Virus record (IMG/VR): IMGVR_UViG_3300044614_002195
Coordinates: 1-64,000 of that record
DNA length: 64,000 bases
Strand: one strand, 5' to 3'
Source: a virus
Both the position numbers and the translations under genes were made by a program. Positions 1 through 7,150 of the stretch are shown here, piece by piece. The notes beneath the pieces are model-generated. The model had not been told where the DNA came from. It saw only the letters and a program-made list of their open reading frames with translations, and ran no database searches. Position 1 is the stretch's first letter. Each line of letters begins with the position of its first letter.

Positions 1-1
1 C

Positions 2-1000
2 GATGTTCAAGACCCTAACATCACAACTATCCCTCCTGGGTTATGGGATTTAAATTTCTGGGCTAGCAGCACAGCTAATTATAACAATCAAACTATCGTG
101 CAGGTCAAAGCCTATGTTTATAATGGCACAACACTGGGCGCGCCTTTTGCTACTTCTGATGAGTTGTTCATCTATGATCCCAGTGTTGTTGCTCAATACA
201 CAGCAAATCTTGTAGTTGGAGCAGGAGTAACAATAACATCCAGCGATCGTATTTATATCGAGATATGGGCTAAGGGGTCATCTAACAACTACACACTCAC
301 TCTTAAATTTGGGGCAGGTACTCCCACACATCTTCATACAACTATTCCTAGTGTAAGTGGTACAGGGATCGTGAAAGTTGAAAACGGTATTTTTAAAACG
401 CCTGCTTCACTTATTGCTGATGCAGACATTGCTACAAATGCAGCTATAGCCATTAGTAAAGTTAATTTAGATTATTTTAACTTGTCGATGAATGTGCCTG
501 TTGGTGCGTTAGAAACTATTCCTCGAAATCGTGGGTTTTCTACTTGGGCTACAATTAGTGGGCAAATATTTTTTACAATGTTTACACCCATACAAGATAT
601 TGAAGTTAACTATGTAAGCTTTTTGACTGGAAACGCTGCTGCTGTCACTACAAACGTGACTGTGGGAATTTATTCTTATAATGACTCAACCGGAGATGCA
701 ACAAAATTGGTTGAAACAGCTAATCTTTCTGGAAATATAACGCAAAACGCGCTTAATTTAAAACCAATATCATATGTAAAGTTAATGGGTGGTAATCGTT
801 ATGCCCTAAGTTTTTTTGTGGTCGGGTCAACGCTACCAAACCTTGCCGGATATGCTAGCGCATATGCGCCAGTTAATGATGTTTCTCCTGTTATTGCAAA
901 AAAGACAGTTTTAACAACATATACATCACTTCCTGCATCGGTTAATTTAAGTGCCGCAGGATCAACGACAGGGAATGTATTTTGGGCGAGGCTGTCGTAA
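2..1000 (+). CDS. tail fibre or receptor-binding protein, C-terminal part (5' partial)
   Basis: The reading frame is open from base 2, well before the first possible start (GTG at 98), so the gene begins upstream of the window and 332 C-terminal residues are visible. The sequence is rich in Thr, Asn, Gly and Val with a short spacer of the type 'DADIATNAAIAISK', a motif common in the shafts of phage tail fibres, followed by a beta-rich C-terminal domain of about 180 residues that ends in 'WARLS'. No membrane segment and no chaperone-type autoprotease motif is seen. Assignment as a fibre or other adhesin rests on composition and that spacer, not on a named domain. Confidence 0.6.
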   Translation, partial: DVQDPNITTIPPGLWDLNFWASSTANYNNQTIVQVKAYVYNGTTLGAPFATSDELFIYDPSVVAQYTANLVVGAGVTITSSDRIYIEIWAKGSSNNYTLTLKFGAGTPTHLHTTIPSVSGTGIVKVENGIFKTPASLIADADIATNAAIAISKVNLDYFNLSMNVPVGALETIPRNRGFSTWATISGQIFFTMFTPIQDIEVNYVSFLTGNAAAVTTNVTVGIYSYNDSTGDATKLVETANLSGNITQNALNLKPISYVKLMGGNRYALSFFVVGSTLPNLAGYASAYAPVNDVSPVIAKKTVLTTYTSLPASVNLSAAGSTTGNVFWARLS

Positions 1001-1011
1001 GCTTAATTTAA

Positions 1012-1020
1012 TGGTATAAT
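1012..1020 (+). promoter_or_regulatory. extended -10 promoter (TGGTATAAT)
   Basis: TGGTATAAT matches the extended -10 form TGnTATAAT; no convincing -35 lies 17 nt upstream. It sits just after the stop of the fibre gene. The -10 ends 8 nt before the ATG at 1029, so transcription starting about 7 nt downstream of the -10 would give a nearly leaderless mRNA. Confidence 0.6.
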
Positions 1021-1028
1021 ATATTGAT

Positions 1029-1178
1029 ATGGAAAAAACTATTAATAGGGTTAAAATTTTACCTGATGTAAATCTTCCGCTGGTAAGCGATGAAGTTATG
1101 CAGCAGCTAAAAAAATCTACCCAAAAAGTAGACAAAGTTTTAAGTACGCTAAAACGTGCTTTTACCGTTAAGAAATAA
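1029..1178 (+). CDS. small hypothetical protein, 49 aa
   Basis: ATG at 1029 directly follows the TGGTATAAT promoter, and the TAA stop overlaps the ATG of the Nudix gene (TAATG at 1176-1180), which indicates translational coupling. The product is lysine-rich with a predicted helix in its second half ('MQQLKKSTQKVDKVLSTLKRA' region). No family is recognised. It is supported by the fit between promoter and stop/start overlap rather than by homology. Confidence 0.6.
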   Translation: MEKTINRVKILPDVNLPLVSDEVMQQLKKSTQKVDKVLSTLKRAFTVKK

Positions 1179-1837
1179 TGAGTCTTTTATCAGACAATAT
1201 AATCAAGCTGGCAAAATCGCTTGAATTAAAGCGTCTGATTGAGGCTAAAAAGAAGTCGGATAATAACGACTATGCTGGTAAGAATAAAATACTAGCCGAC
1301 CTGTTTCAAAAGAGTCCTAAACAATTTAAGGTGGATTCTGAGTTAGAGGGCGGAAAGTATGTAGGCATAACTCACAAGCCTTCGGGGTTTCAAATACACG
1401 CTCCCAGGATGCTTGTTCCTGTAGGCATAGAAAACAAAATGAAAAAAGCAGAGTTTCCAAAACAGGAAAGAGTCAGAGTAATTATTCCCTATAAAGGGCA
1501 ATATCTTTTAGAAAGATTGTCTAATCCTAAATGGAAAGATAATTTTGGTAAGAGGAGATTTATTGGTGGAGGTATTGAGGGAAATGAAACTCCTCAGCAG
1601 GCCGCAAGTAGAGAGCTAAAGGAAGAGCTTGGCGTAACTGTCAAGCCTGGCAGATTTAAATATGTTGGTGTGGACCCAGAGAGTGGACATCATTACCTAA
1701 GACTGCCAAAGCATGACATTGCTCCAGGCAAGTATAAAGCTTCAGTAGGTTCAGATCCTTTCATTAACCTAGAACCTGGTCTACCTCATGGAGAGGACTA
1801 TATCGGACCAAATATCAAAACATTAAAAAAGCATTGA
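1178..1837 (+). CDS. Nudix hydrolase with N-terminal extension
   Basis: 219 aa. Residues 131-153 contain a complete Nudix box, G-x5-E-x7-R-E-L-x-E-E-x-G-V, the Mg-binding catalytic motif of enzymes that cleave nucleoside diphosphates linked to another moiety. The Nudix domain spans roughly residues 98-200. The first 95 residues are an unusual Lys-rich extension ('DNIIKLAKSLELKRLIE' near the start) of unknown role. Substrate cannot be read from the sequence; mutated nucleotides, NAD derivatives or RNA caps are all possible in this family. The start is fixed by a TAATG overlap with the preceding small gene. Confidence 0.85.
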   Translation: MSLLSDNIIKLAKSLELKRLIEAKKKSDNNDYAGKNKILADLFQKSPKQFKVDSELEGGKYVGITHKPSGFQIHAPRMLVPVGIENKMKKAEFPKQERVRVIIPYKGQYLLERLSNPKWKDNFGKRRFIGGGIEGNETPQQAASRELKEELGVTVKPGRFKYVGVDPESGHHYLRLPKHDIAPGKYKASVGSDPFINLEPGLPHGEDYIGPNIKTLKKH

Positions 1838-1842
1838 TATTT

Positions 1843-1848
1843 TATAAT
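1843..1848 (+). promoter_or_regulatory. -10-like element TATAAT
   Basis: TATAAT just after the Nudix stop codon, 21 nt upstream of the ATG at 1870. It lacks the TG extension and has no clear -35, so it is a weaker candidate than the others in this region. Confidence 0.35.
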
Positions 1849-1869
1849 GCTATTGGCATAGTTAGTCTT

Positions 1870-2049
1870 ATGAAAATCACTTCAGTAAAAGAAGTATTTA
1901 AAGACCACAGAGATGACATACATTTTGTCATCGAGAGTGCTCTTGGTAAGACGATGACTAAGGCAATAGCAGATACTCTAGGTTTAAGAAAAGTAAACAA
2001 AGTAAAAAAAATTTATGATAACTGGGTTAAAGAACGAACAAATAGATAA
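1870..2049 (+). CDS. small hypothetical protein, 59 aa
   Basis: I chose the ATG at 1870 ('MKITSVKEVF') over an upstream in-frame start that would overlap the Nudix gene. The product is basic and predicted helical, ending in 'KKIYDNWVKERTNR'. Its 3' end overlaps the next gene by 35 nt. No family is recognised. The second half ('ALGKTMTKAIADTLGLRKVNKVKK') is compatible with a small helix-turn-helix, but this is only an impression. Confidence 0.5.
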   Translation: MKITSVKEVFKDHRDDIHFVIESALGKTMTKAIADTLGLRKVNKVKKIYDNWVKERTNR

Positions 2050-2626
2050 GCTCATAGATTTTGGTAATAAGTGGACAGCCGTTGGTTTAAGTACAGAACC
2101 TGTGGATATTTTTAGAGCTATGGACGCCGTCAAACTTGCATACAAATATGCGGGTTTAAATCCTCCAAAGATTTTTCTTGGGCCTTTCCATAATCCTATC
2201 GAATGTGCAAAAGCGCAGATCGTGGTTAAAAAACTTCCTAAAGATACCGATTGGGAAAAAATTGAAGTTTTGGATATCATGGAGGGAACTGAGTTTACTC
2301 TTGAAGAAATTGAGGACGCTGTTAGCGAGCAGCTGCACGGCTACCATGACAGCGAATGGTTATGCTACTACGACTTCATAAGAAACATACACGAAGATCT
2401 TTATGAGCTAGATACACTCAAGGGTATGATGGATGTGGCCAAGAATGTAGGCTGGTGGGCAGCTTACGATAAAGTGGCGTTTATTCAGGATCGACCTTTG
2501 GAGTTGCATTTTGACGAAAACGGAGAATTGCACAACTCTGATGGTCCGGCGATTAAATGGCGGGGAGAAGATAGAAGTTACGACATCTATTGTATTCATG
2601 GAGAGTTACAGCCTCCTCCAGAATAG
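2015..2626 (+). CDS. DUF6745-like hypothetical protein
   Basis: 203 aa. The last 60 residues read as a short module 'GWWAAYDKVAFIQDRPLEL', then 'GELHNSDGPAIKW' and 'IHGELQPP'. This is the pattern of the DUF6745-type proteins (W-W near an 'RP' turn, L-H-x-x-D-G-P-A, then H-G-x-x-x-P), which are often found in phages and polymorphic loci and have no known function. The N-terminal 140 residues are helical and contain no recognised domain. The gene overlaps its upstream neighbour by 35 nt in another frame. Confidence 0.55.
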   Translation: MITGLKNEQIDKLIDFGNKWTAVGLSTEPVDIFRAMDAVKLAYKYAGLNPPKIFLGPFHNPIECAKAQIVVKKLPKDTDWEKIEVLDIMEGTEFTLEEIEDAVSEQLHGYHDSEWLCYYDFIRNIHEDLYELDTLKGMMDVAKNVGWWAAYDKVAFIQDRPLELHFDENGELHNSDGPAIKWRGEDRSYDIYCIHGELQPPPE

Positions 2627-2649
2627 ACCATATCGGTAAGGTCAACAAA

Positions 2650-2964
2650 ATGGTCCTGGCAAAGCATTTTGCCGTACGTCTGACTGACGTTAAAGGGAAC
2701 AAGTATATTAACAACATGTACGACTATCCAGAAATCAGCAATTACGAAGACAGAGAGTTTTGCGGATTAGCCGCAATTCAAAAAAATTTAACTTGGGCGT
2801 TATCTCTTCCAGGCGATCCAGACTTCAAGGAGCTCTGCACATTTGTGAAAAACACACAAAGCTGTGAAGGCATCATTGAACAAATCCGCAAAAGTTACAA
2901 CGACCCAGACTCACTGGCAAAAATTAAATCTGCCGTTGAGTGTATGCTGAAAGAGACATCCTAG
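2650..2964 (+). CDS. hypothetical protein, 104 aa
   Basis: The ATG at 2650 ('MVLAKHFAVRL') is preferred over an in-frame non-ATG start at 2590 inside the preceding gene; GGTAAGG upstream may act as a weak ribosome-binding site. The protein mixes a beta-rich N-terminus with a helical C-terminus ('IIEQIRKSYNDPDSLAKIK'). No family is recognised. It is the last gene before a terminator. Confidence 0.55.
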   Translation: MVLAKHFAVRLTDVKGNKYINNMYDYPEISNYEDREFCGLAAIQKNLTWALSLPGDPDFKELCTFVKNTQSCEGIIEQIRKSYNDPDSLAKIKSAVECMLKETS

Positions 2965-2969
2965 TATGG

Positions 2970-3003
2970 GAGCAAAAAGGGCAGGTGTGGCTGCTCTTTT
3001 TTT
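2970..3003 (+). terminator. rho-independent terminator with trailing AGCTATCAG
   Basis: GAGCA (2970-2974) pairs with TGCTC (2992-2996), followed by seven Ts to 3003. Immediately after the T-run comes AGCTATCAG (3004-3012), a sequence that recurs after three other terminators in the first 9 kb. Confidence 0.7.
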
Positions 3004-3029
3004 AGCTATCAGCCTCCATTTGTTTATAG

Positions 3030-3035
3030 TATAAT
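3030..3035 (+). promoter_or_regulatory. -10 element TATAAT of the phoH gene
   Basis: TATAGTATAAT; the -10 hexamer ends 6 nt before the ATG at 3042, so initiation at the usual distance would fall on the A of the start codon and give a leaderless transcript. No Shine-Dalgarno is present. Confidence 0.55.
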
Positions 3036-3041
3036 AAGCTT

Positions 3042-3818
3042 ATGGATAAATCTAAAGTTGCCTCGAAAAAGAAACCCAAGGATCAGCCAAGAAAAGACAC
3101 TAGCCCTAAAGTGTATCAGAGAGAAAAGATAGACTTTGATCTTCATATCAGAGAGCTTCCCTGGACTGAAAAACAAAAAGCGCTTATAGATCTTGGAGGA
3201 AGTAGAGATTGCAGAATTATATTCTTGGCAGGTCCTGCGGGCAGCAGCAAGACCCTAAGCGCTGTTAGGATTGGCTTAGAACTTCTTAACCAAAAGAAAG
3301 TTAGCGATCTTGTATTTGTTAGAGCAGCTGTAGAAAGTGCAGACTCTAAGCTAGGCTTTCTTCCTGGAGACATTGCAGGAAAATACGAGCCTTATATGGG
3401 TCCGTTTGAAGACAAAATTGAGGAGCTTCTTCCTGCCGGAGAAGTTAAGCGCCTCAAAGGAGAAGGCAGGTTCATTTACCAGCCTATTAACTTTGTGCGT
3501 GGAGCCAGCTGGACGGCTAGGTGTGTGATTATAGATGAATGTCAGAATATGACTATCAACGAGATACAAACACTACTTACCCGTATTGGTAAGTTTACCA
3601 GGATGATTCTTTGTGCTGATAGTGCTCAGAGCGATCTACCTAAAGCCAAGCAGGGAGGCTTTGATAAGTGCTTACACATGTTTAATACAGAACACGCAGA
3701 GAAGATGGGCATTTATAGTCTAGCTTTCACTAACGAAGATATTATGCGAAGCGAACTCTGTAAGTTCATTGTGCAAACCTTCGAAGATAATCATAACGTA
3801 TTACATCCTCAGCACTAG
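3042..3818 (+). CDS. phoH: PhoH-family ATPase
   Basis: 258 aa, the usual length for phage PhoH proteins. Walker A 'GPAGSSKT' lies at residues 64-71 and Walker B 'CVIIDECQN' near residue 165; both are followed by the expected family context ('GSRDCRIIFLAG', 'LTRIGKFTRMILCADSAQ'). PhoH proteins are P-loop NTPases related to the helicase core of RNA-processing enzymes; they are very frequent in large phages and their role there is unsettled. The first 30 residues are a Lys-rich tail. The gene has its own promoter and no leader. Confidence 0.92.
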   Translation: MDKSKVASKKKPKDQPRKDTSPKVYQREKIDFDLHIRELPWTEKQKALIDLGGSRDCRIIFLAGPAGSSKTLSAVRIGLELLNQKKVSDLVFVRAAVESADSKLGFLPGDIAGKYEPYMGPFEDKIEELLPAGEVKRLKGEGRFIYQPINFVRGASWTARCVIIDECQNMTINEIQTLLTRIGKFTRMILCADSAQSDLPKAKQGGFDKCLHMFNTEHAEKMGIYSLAFTNEDIMRSELCKFIVQTFEDNHNVLHPQH

Positions 3819-3819
3819 T

Positions 3820-3921
3820 ATGAAAACACTTGGATATATTTTTATGGGTTTGGGTGTCATTATGGGCAGCGCAGTAGGCACGCTGGTGGCTTTAATTATG
3901 CTAGTCAGAATATTTTTCTAA
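3820..3921 (+). CDS. single-pass membrane miniprotein, 33 aa
   Basis: ATG at 3820 lies immediately after the phoH stop and the TAA overlaps the next ATG (TAATG at 3919-3923). Almost the whole product is one hydrophobic segment with small residues ('LGVIMGSAVGTLVALIML'), a likely transmembrane helix. The tight coupling on both sides supports expression. The function is unknown; small membrane proteins of this kind in phages can be holin-like, but there is no lysis cassette next to it. Confidence 0.55.
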   Translation: MKTLGYIFMGLGVIMGSAVGTLVALIMLVRIFF

Positions 3922-4532
3922 TGAAGAGAGATCTGTGCATATTTGCGATATTTGCCTTCATTTGTCTGAGTGATATATTCCCAGGGCAGCATGAAGATGA
4001 TTCGTACATTATACGCAGAATATATTTGGATGTGCTGGGTGTTGTGCCTCTACCTCATGAGATAGACTGGTATTGTGTATATAACGACAACGGCTACAAT
4101 ATGGCTGTAGAATGGGTGTTGGCCAGACCTAGAGATAAGTGGACTCAGGGCTGGGAACATATGAGCGCAGAAGATATTAAAAAAACTTTGATGTCTCATA
4201 ATTATAAGCACTTTAAAAAAATGCCGCTAAGCAGAGAGCAGTTGAACAGGCAGCTGTGCTATATAGCAGGAGAAGAGTACACCGGAGACTATGCAGTCGT
4301 CGTAAAAGCTAGAAGCAAGCTAATCAAATATGCGCTAGAGGCTACAGATAGCGATGTAGACGCAATAGATCATCTTGCCTATCAGTTGATGAGTAGAGTG
4401 ACCAACATGAGTGAAGCTAATTATCTTAAAGGTAAGCTAAAAGATTATAAGCTTTCGCTTAAAACAGAACAACTCGCCTGGGAGTGTATCCTAGACGAGT
4501 TGTTAGGGTTTGAGGATGTTAGAAATAGATAG
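3921..4532 (+). CDS. secreted or membrane-anchored protein with DUF1549-like motif
   Basis: 203 aa. Residues 4-22 form a hydrophobic signal-like segment ('CIFAIFAFICLSDIFPG'). The next 40 residues, including 'YIIRRIYLDVLGVVPLPHEI', closely follow the opening of the DUF1549 domain (RRxYLDLxGxxPTxEE), a domain typical of Planctomycetes and Verrucomicrobia surface proteins. The remainder is helical with no known domain. The start overlaps the miniprotein stop. The DUF1549 link is pattern recognition by eye and could be convergent. Confidence 0.5.
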   Translation: MKRDLCIFAIFAFICLSDIFPGQHEDDSYIIRRIYLDVLGVVPLPHEIDWYCVYNDNGYNMAVEWVLARPRDKWTQGWEHMSAEDIKKTLMSHNYKHFKKMPLSREQLNRQLCYIAGEEYTGDYAVVVKARSKLIKYALEATDSDVDAIDHLAYQLMSRVTNMSEANYLKGKLKDYKLSLKTEQLAWECILDELLGFEDVRNR

Positions 4533-4766
4533 TTAAGCGTAAGCTAAAAGTGTGTTCGGATTTTTCATATCTAGAATACCGTGAGCATTATATAGCACTA
4601 CTGGTTTGATGTTGTGTGTTTTAGACTGCACGGATCCTGGGATTTCTGTAGGTAAAGAAGTCTTTGGCAGAGAATCAGATATATTTACAACTGCCGCAAT
4701 TAAAGGCTGCACGCCCATATAATTGCTTACTTGCGGGGAGGTTACAGAAATAGGTGGAATAGACAT
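4533..4766 (-). CDS. hypothetical protein, 77 aa
   Basis: The gene converges on its neighbour and its stop lies next to the stop of the plus-strand gene (4532/4533). Upstream on the minus strand is the AT-rich sequence 'TATTTGATAATATAT', a possible -10 region. The product is rich in Pro, Ser, Thr and Val and predicted beta-rich. No family is recognised. Confidence 0.45.
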   Translation of the reverse strand: MSIPPISVTSPQVSNYMGVQPLIAAVVNISDSLPKTSLPTEIPGSVQSKTHNIKPVVLYNAHGILDMKNPNTLLAYA

Positions 4767-4805
4767 CTAGATATATTATCAAATATATTAATAGCGTCAA
4801 CAACC

Positions 4806-5096
4806 TCAAGTGTTCATTACAGAATTGTTAGGGCCACTCATCTTTCCTCTTCTCTTTTGCTCTTCTTTTACTTTATCTAATTCAACTGGGGTTAATACCC
4901 GCTCTAAAGAAGAGTCTACTATGGGGCTGTCCAGATCTACTGACAACTCTTTGATTTCACTCACAGGGGCACCGCTTACAGGGTCAGCCTGATATAACTG
5001 TACTCGCTCATTCTCGCCGTCAGGGATTATACGCTGTTCTAGTATTTCAATAGGGTCAGGAACTACAGAGATAGTTAACCCAGAATCGCTAGTTAC
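4806..5096 (-). CDS. -1 frame extension of the membrane coiled-coil protein
   Basis: Directly beyond the 0-frame stop of the 291-aa membrane protein, the -1 frame is open for 96 codons and fills the interval down to the neighbouring gene. There is no ATG near its beginning; the only ATGs are close to its end. It would be read by slippage on A AAA AAG (5102-5096), adding a charged, Pro-containing tail that ends 'MSGPNNSVMNT' and giving a 387-residue fusion. The alternative is a single-base error in the nine-A run, in which case this is simply the C-terminus of one continuous gene. Confidence 0.65.
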   Translation of the reverse strand, partial: VTSDSGLTISVVPDPIEILEQRIIPDGENERVQLYQADPVSGAPVSEIKELSVDLDSPIVDSSLERVLTPVELDKVKEEQKRRGKMSGPNNSVMNT

Positions 5097-5968
5097 TTTT
5101 TTTTTAAGCTAACCTCATTCTCATGCGGGATTATTTGCTGCGCTGCTTGCGGCGTATTAACCCCTTCGAATTCGACGGGTTTAAGACTAGCAATATAGGC
5201 TGCTTCTTCCTGTTCTTTCTTTTCTCTTCTAGCTTCCAATAGCTTATTCCAAGCTAATACAAGAGTTACTGCGAGAGGATCGAATACAAAGATTAGCGCA
5301 AATATAAAATACCTCACTGCCTCGTCTACAGTAGATCCTGTAGCCGCAGCGATAAACTTAAACGAGCCCACATCTGTAGTAGTATTCATACCTATCTTTA
5401 ATTCAGATATATCCTTCTCAATTTCAATGATTCTTTCTCTGTCTTTAGCCAGTGATTCTTCTTTCTGTTTAATTTCAAGGTTGGCTTCTTCGATAGCCTT
5501 GTATGCCTGCTCTCTAGGAGCCTTATAGTTTCCAGCATCTTTAACTCGCTGCTCCTGATCTTGTCTCAGCGTGGTGAGACTTTTGATTCGTTCGCTATAT
5601 TCAGCTACGCCAGTTTCAATAGCTGTCTTTTCTGTAGTTAAAGCTTCAATCTTACTTTCAAAAGTACCTACAGTCGCAGAGTGCACCTGGTAGGCTCCTG
5701 TGAGGAAGCCGAAGATACCTAGGCTAGTAACTCCCATAAGAGTGAGTACAGCAACACAAAGATATGTCTTCAGCAGGAAGCTGATATGCTTCCAATAGGT
5801 ATGCAGGAAACTGGCTGCGACCAGCTTACCTATCTCAAGGCTGCTGGCCATAATCCCGATTGCCAGACTGCTTCCAGAGAACAGAACAATAAGCCCCTTG
5901 ATGCTGAAGAAGGCTGCGCACCCAGCCACAAACAAAGCACTAAAAGCGACAAGTATAATGAATAGCAT
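5093..5968 (-). CDS. multi-pass membrane protein with coiled coil
   Basis: 291 aa in the 0 frame. Hydrophobic segments are seen at about residues 1-20, 25-45 and 65-90, followed by a charged coiled coil (about 100-195, with heptad-like E/K-rich repeats) and another hydrophobic stretch near 215-240 ('YFIFALIFVFDPLAVTLVLAW'-type). The 'SLEIGKLVAASFLHTYWK' segment is of a type seen in membrane proteins of marine and cyanobacterial myoviruses of unknown function. The 0 frame ends in Lys-Lys-Lys-stop within a poly-A slippery site, so a longer form is likely. A divergent promoter region separates it from the next gene. Confidence 0.75.
   Translation of the reverse strand: MLFIILVAFSALFVAGCAAFFSIKGLIVLFSGSSLAIGIMASSLEIGKLVAASFLHTYWKHISFLLKTYLCVAVLTLMGVTSLGIFGFLTGAYQVHSATVGTFESKIEALTTEKTAIETGVAEYSERIKSLTTLRQDQEQRVKDAGNYKAPREQAYKAIEEANLEIKQKEESLAKDRERIIEIEKDISELKIGMNTTTDVGSFKFIAAATGSTVDEAVRYFIFALIFVFDPLAVTLVLAWNKLLEARREKKEQEEAAYIASLKPVEFEGVNTPQAAQQIIPHENEVSLKKK
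5096..5116 (-). promoter_or_regulatory. programmed -1 frameshift site (GAGG-N10-A AAA AAG)
   Basis: On the minus strand GAGG (5116-5113) is followed by exactly 10 nt and then A AAA AAG (5102-5096) with UAA next. A AAA AAG is the heptamer of E. coli dnaX, where a Shine-Dalgarno-like sequence 10 nt upstream stimulates slippage. A weak 5-bp hairpin (AACTA/TAGTT) lies shortly downstream. Confidence 0.65.
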
Positions 5969-6063
5969 ACTACTATTATAATACTATTATTTTTTAGTGT
6001 ATACACTAATTATACCCCCTCCCTGAAGCTTGGCTCTCACCACAGCATAATTAATAGGTTTTA

Positions 6064-6072
6064 TGGTATAAT
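6064..6072 (+). promoter_or_regulatory. extended -10 promoter (TGGTATAAT)
   Basis: TGGTATAAT followed by ATTATGAAGGCTA, a block of 22 nt that is repeated with one end difference at 8427. It would give a leader of roughly 28 nt for the gene at 6107. No -35 is evident. Confidence 0.65.
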
Positions 6073-6106
6073 ATTATGAAGGCTAGTTGGCCTTTCAATT
6101 AACCAA

Positions 6107-6445
6107 ATGAAAATATCAGAAAAAAAGATTGCGGTGGTCGTATGTAAGCAAAAAAGTACGTTTGATAACGTCTTTGATACGGGAGAGTATGAAGACGTTG
6201 TATCATACCATGGTGATTTGGATATACCCATTGAAGAGGTGATGAACATGCTAAATCACTTAAAGAAAAACCCTAGAATCGCCGCACAGGGCGCGGAGTT
6301 TGATCAGTTGGTTGTGATATTGGATGATTACTATTATCCCAAAATGTCGCCGATGATGAAGCTCACGCCAGAAATGGGGCCGGTGGCATTTGGTCGCTGG
6401 AATAGTAAAAAGCGGAAGTTTGTAAAAACAGGATACCTAGCGTAA
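6107..6445 (+). CDS. hypothetical protein, 112 aa
   Basis: ATG at 6107 follows the promoter at 6064 with an AT-rich leader and no Shine-Dalgarno. The protein begins with a beta strand ('KKIAVVVCKQ') and has an acidic middle and a basic end ('WNSKKRKFVKTGYLA'). No family is recognised. It forms a single-gene transcription unit: its own promoter upstream and a strong terminator 5 nt after the stop. Confidence 0.6.
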   Translation: MKISEKKIAVVVCKQKSTFDNVFDTGEYEDVVSYHGDLDIPIEEVMNMLNHLKKNPRIAAQGAEFDQLVVILDDYYYPKMSPMMKLTPEMGPVAFGRWNSKKRKFVKTGYLA

Positions 6446-6449
6446 CACT

Positions 6450-6491
6450 AAAGAGCGCACCGGGCAGTACCTATTACTGTCGCTCTTTTTT
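6450..6491 (+). terminator. two-stem terminator with trailing AGCTGTTAG
   Basis: AAAGAGCG (6450-6457) pairs with CGCTCTTT (6481-6488), and inside it CAGTA (6465-6469) pairs with TACTG (6475-6479). The T-run ends at 6491 and is followed by AGCTGTTAG (6492-6500), a variant of the motif that trails other terminators. Confidence 0.8.
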
Positions 6492-6594
6492 AGCTGTTAG
6501 TTACTTTCTATACCCCTCCCTACCCCCCCCGCATATAACTAGCTACTCTTGTGGTATATTAATATGAATCAGAGTTTGTAGCTATAATATAGCT

Positions 6595-6718
6595 GCAGGG
6601 CTGACTCCGGCTGACTGCGAGGCTGTTAACTCGTCGCAATGTGCCGAAAGGCACTGAAGACACAACCGATTGGTTTGTCGTAGGGGAGTAGGTGATTCGA
6701 AGCATCTGCTCCCCTATC
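6595..6718 (+). ncRNA. candidate structured RNA in a 323-nt gene-free interval
   Basis: The interval 6446-6768 holds no ORF worth calling. After a TATAAT at 6583-6588 there are three hairpins in a row. GTGCC-GAAA-GGCAC (6641-6654) has a GNRA tetraloop. GACA(C)AACC pairs with GGTTTGTC (6659-6679) with one bulged C. A 14-bp stem with GU pairs (6681-6694 with 6703-6716) has an 8-nt loop. The 5' part has two copies of GGCTGACT (6600-6607 and 6610-6617 region). No T-run follows the last stem, so it is not a terminator. It may be an independent small RNA or a structured 5' UTR of the gene at 6769. It is not a tRNA that I can fold. Confidence 0.5.
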
Positions 6719-6768
6719 TTCTATATAAGATACAGTGTTATTAGGACCTCTAGGAGAACAGTTCAGTT

Positions 6769-6972
6769 ATGGATAAAATATTCTTTGGTACCAAAATAGT
6801 TGGCGAAGATGGTGAGACGAAGGGTTACTTCAAGTCTCCCACAGATGCTCTTGCAGCCCAGAACAGCCACTGGAGCTTTGAGGGCGCAATAATGCCTTAC
6901 AGTGTCTTAGTCGACTCAGATGAGTCCAGCATTCGGAGAAATGCGGTCGGTCAAGTTATTGGAGCTTGGTAG
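6769..6972 (+). CDS. hypothetical protein, 67 aa
   Basis: ATG at 6769 is preceded by AGGAG (ribosome-binding site, about 14 nt upstream) and by the structured region described above. The product is short, acidic and without membrane segments ('MDKIFFGTKIVGEDGE' start, 'GQVIGAW' end). No family is recognised. It is followed by a strong terminator, so this is another single-gene unit. Confidence 0.6.
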   Translation: MDKIFFGTKIVGEDGETKGYFKSPTDALAAQNSHWSFEGAIMPYSVLVDSDESSIRRNAVGQVIGAW

Positions 6973-7018
6973 AGGATGCGCCAATCGTGGCGCCAAAATC
7001 TACTGGAGTTGGTAGTTC

Positions 7019-7061
7019 ATGCGCACATCAGGGTTCTATTTCTTGGTGTGCGCATTTTTTT
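7019..7061 (+). terminator. strong rho-independent terminator with trailing AGCTATCAG
   Basis: A perfect 9-bp stem, ATGCGCACA (7019-7027) with TGTGCGCAT (7047-7055), is followed by a T-run to 7061 and then AGCTATCAG (7062-7070). The T-run and motif are identical over 16 nt to the site at 2997-3012. Confidence 0.9.
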
Positions 7062-7150
7062 AGCTATCAGACAAAAAGGAAAGCTGGCCTGGATTTCTCC
7101 AGACCAGCTGTCTCGTTCGCAACAACACAACACGACTCTACTAAAAAGAA

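Noticed and set aside
6076-6102. ATG AAG GCT ... leader peptide after the promoter at 6064 (and MKAK at 8440)
   Set aside because: The ATG lies at or before the expected transcription start and the two frames differ at once; no evidence of translation.
6681-6716. Possible tRNA T-arm (TTCGAA loop)
   Set aside because: The stem is 14 bp and the loop 8 nt, and no anticodon or acceptor stem can be folded; not a tRNA.
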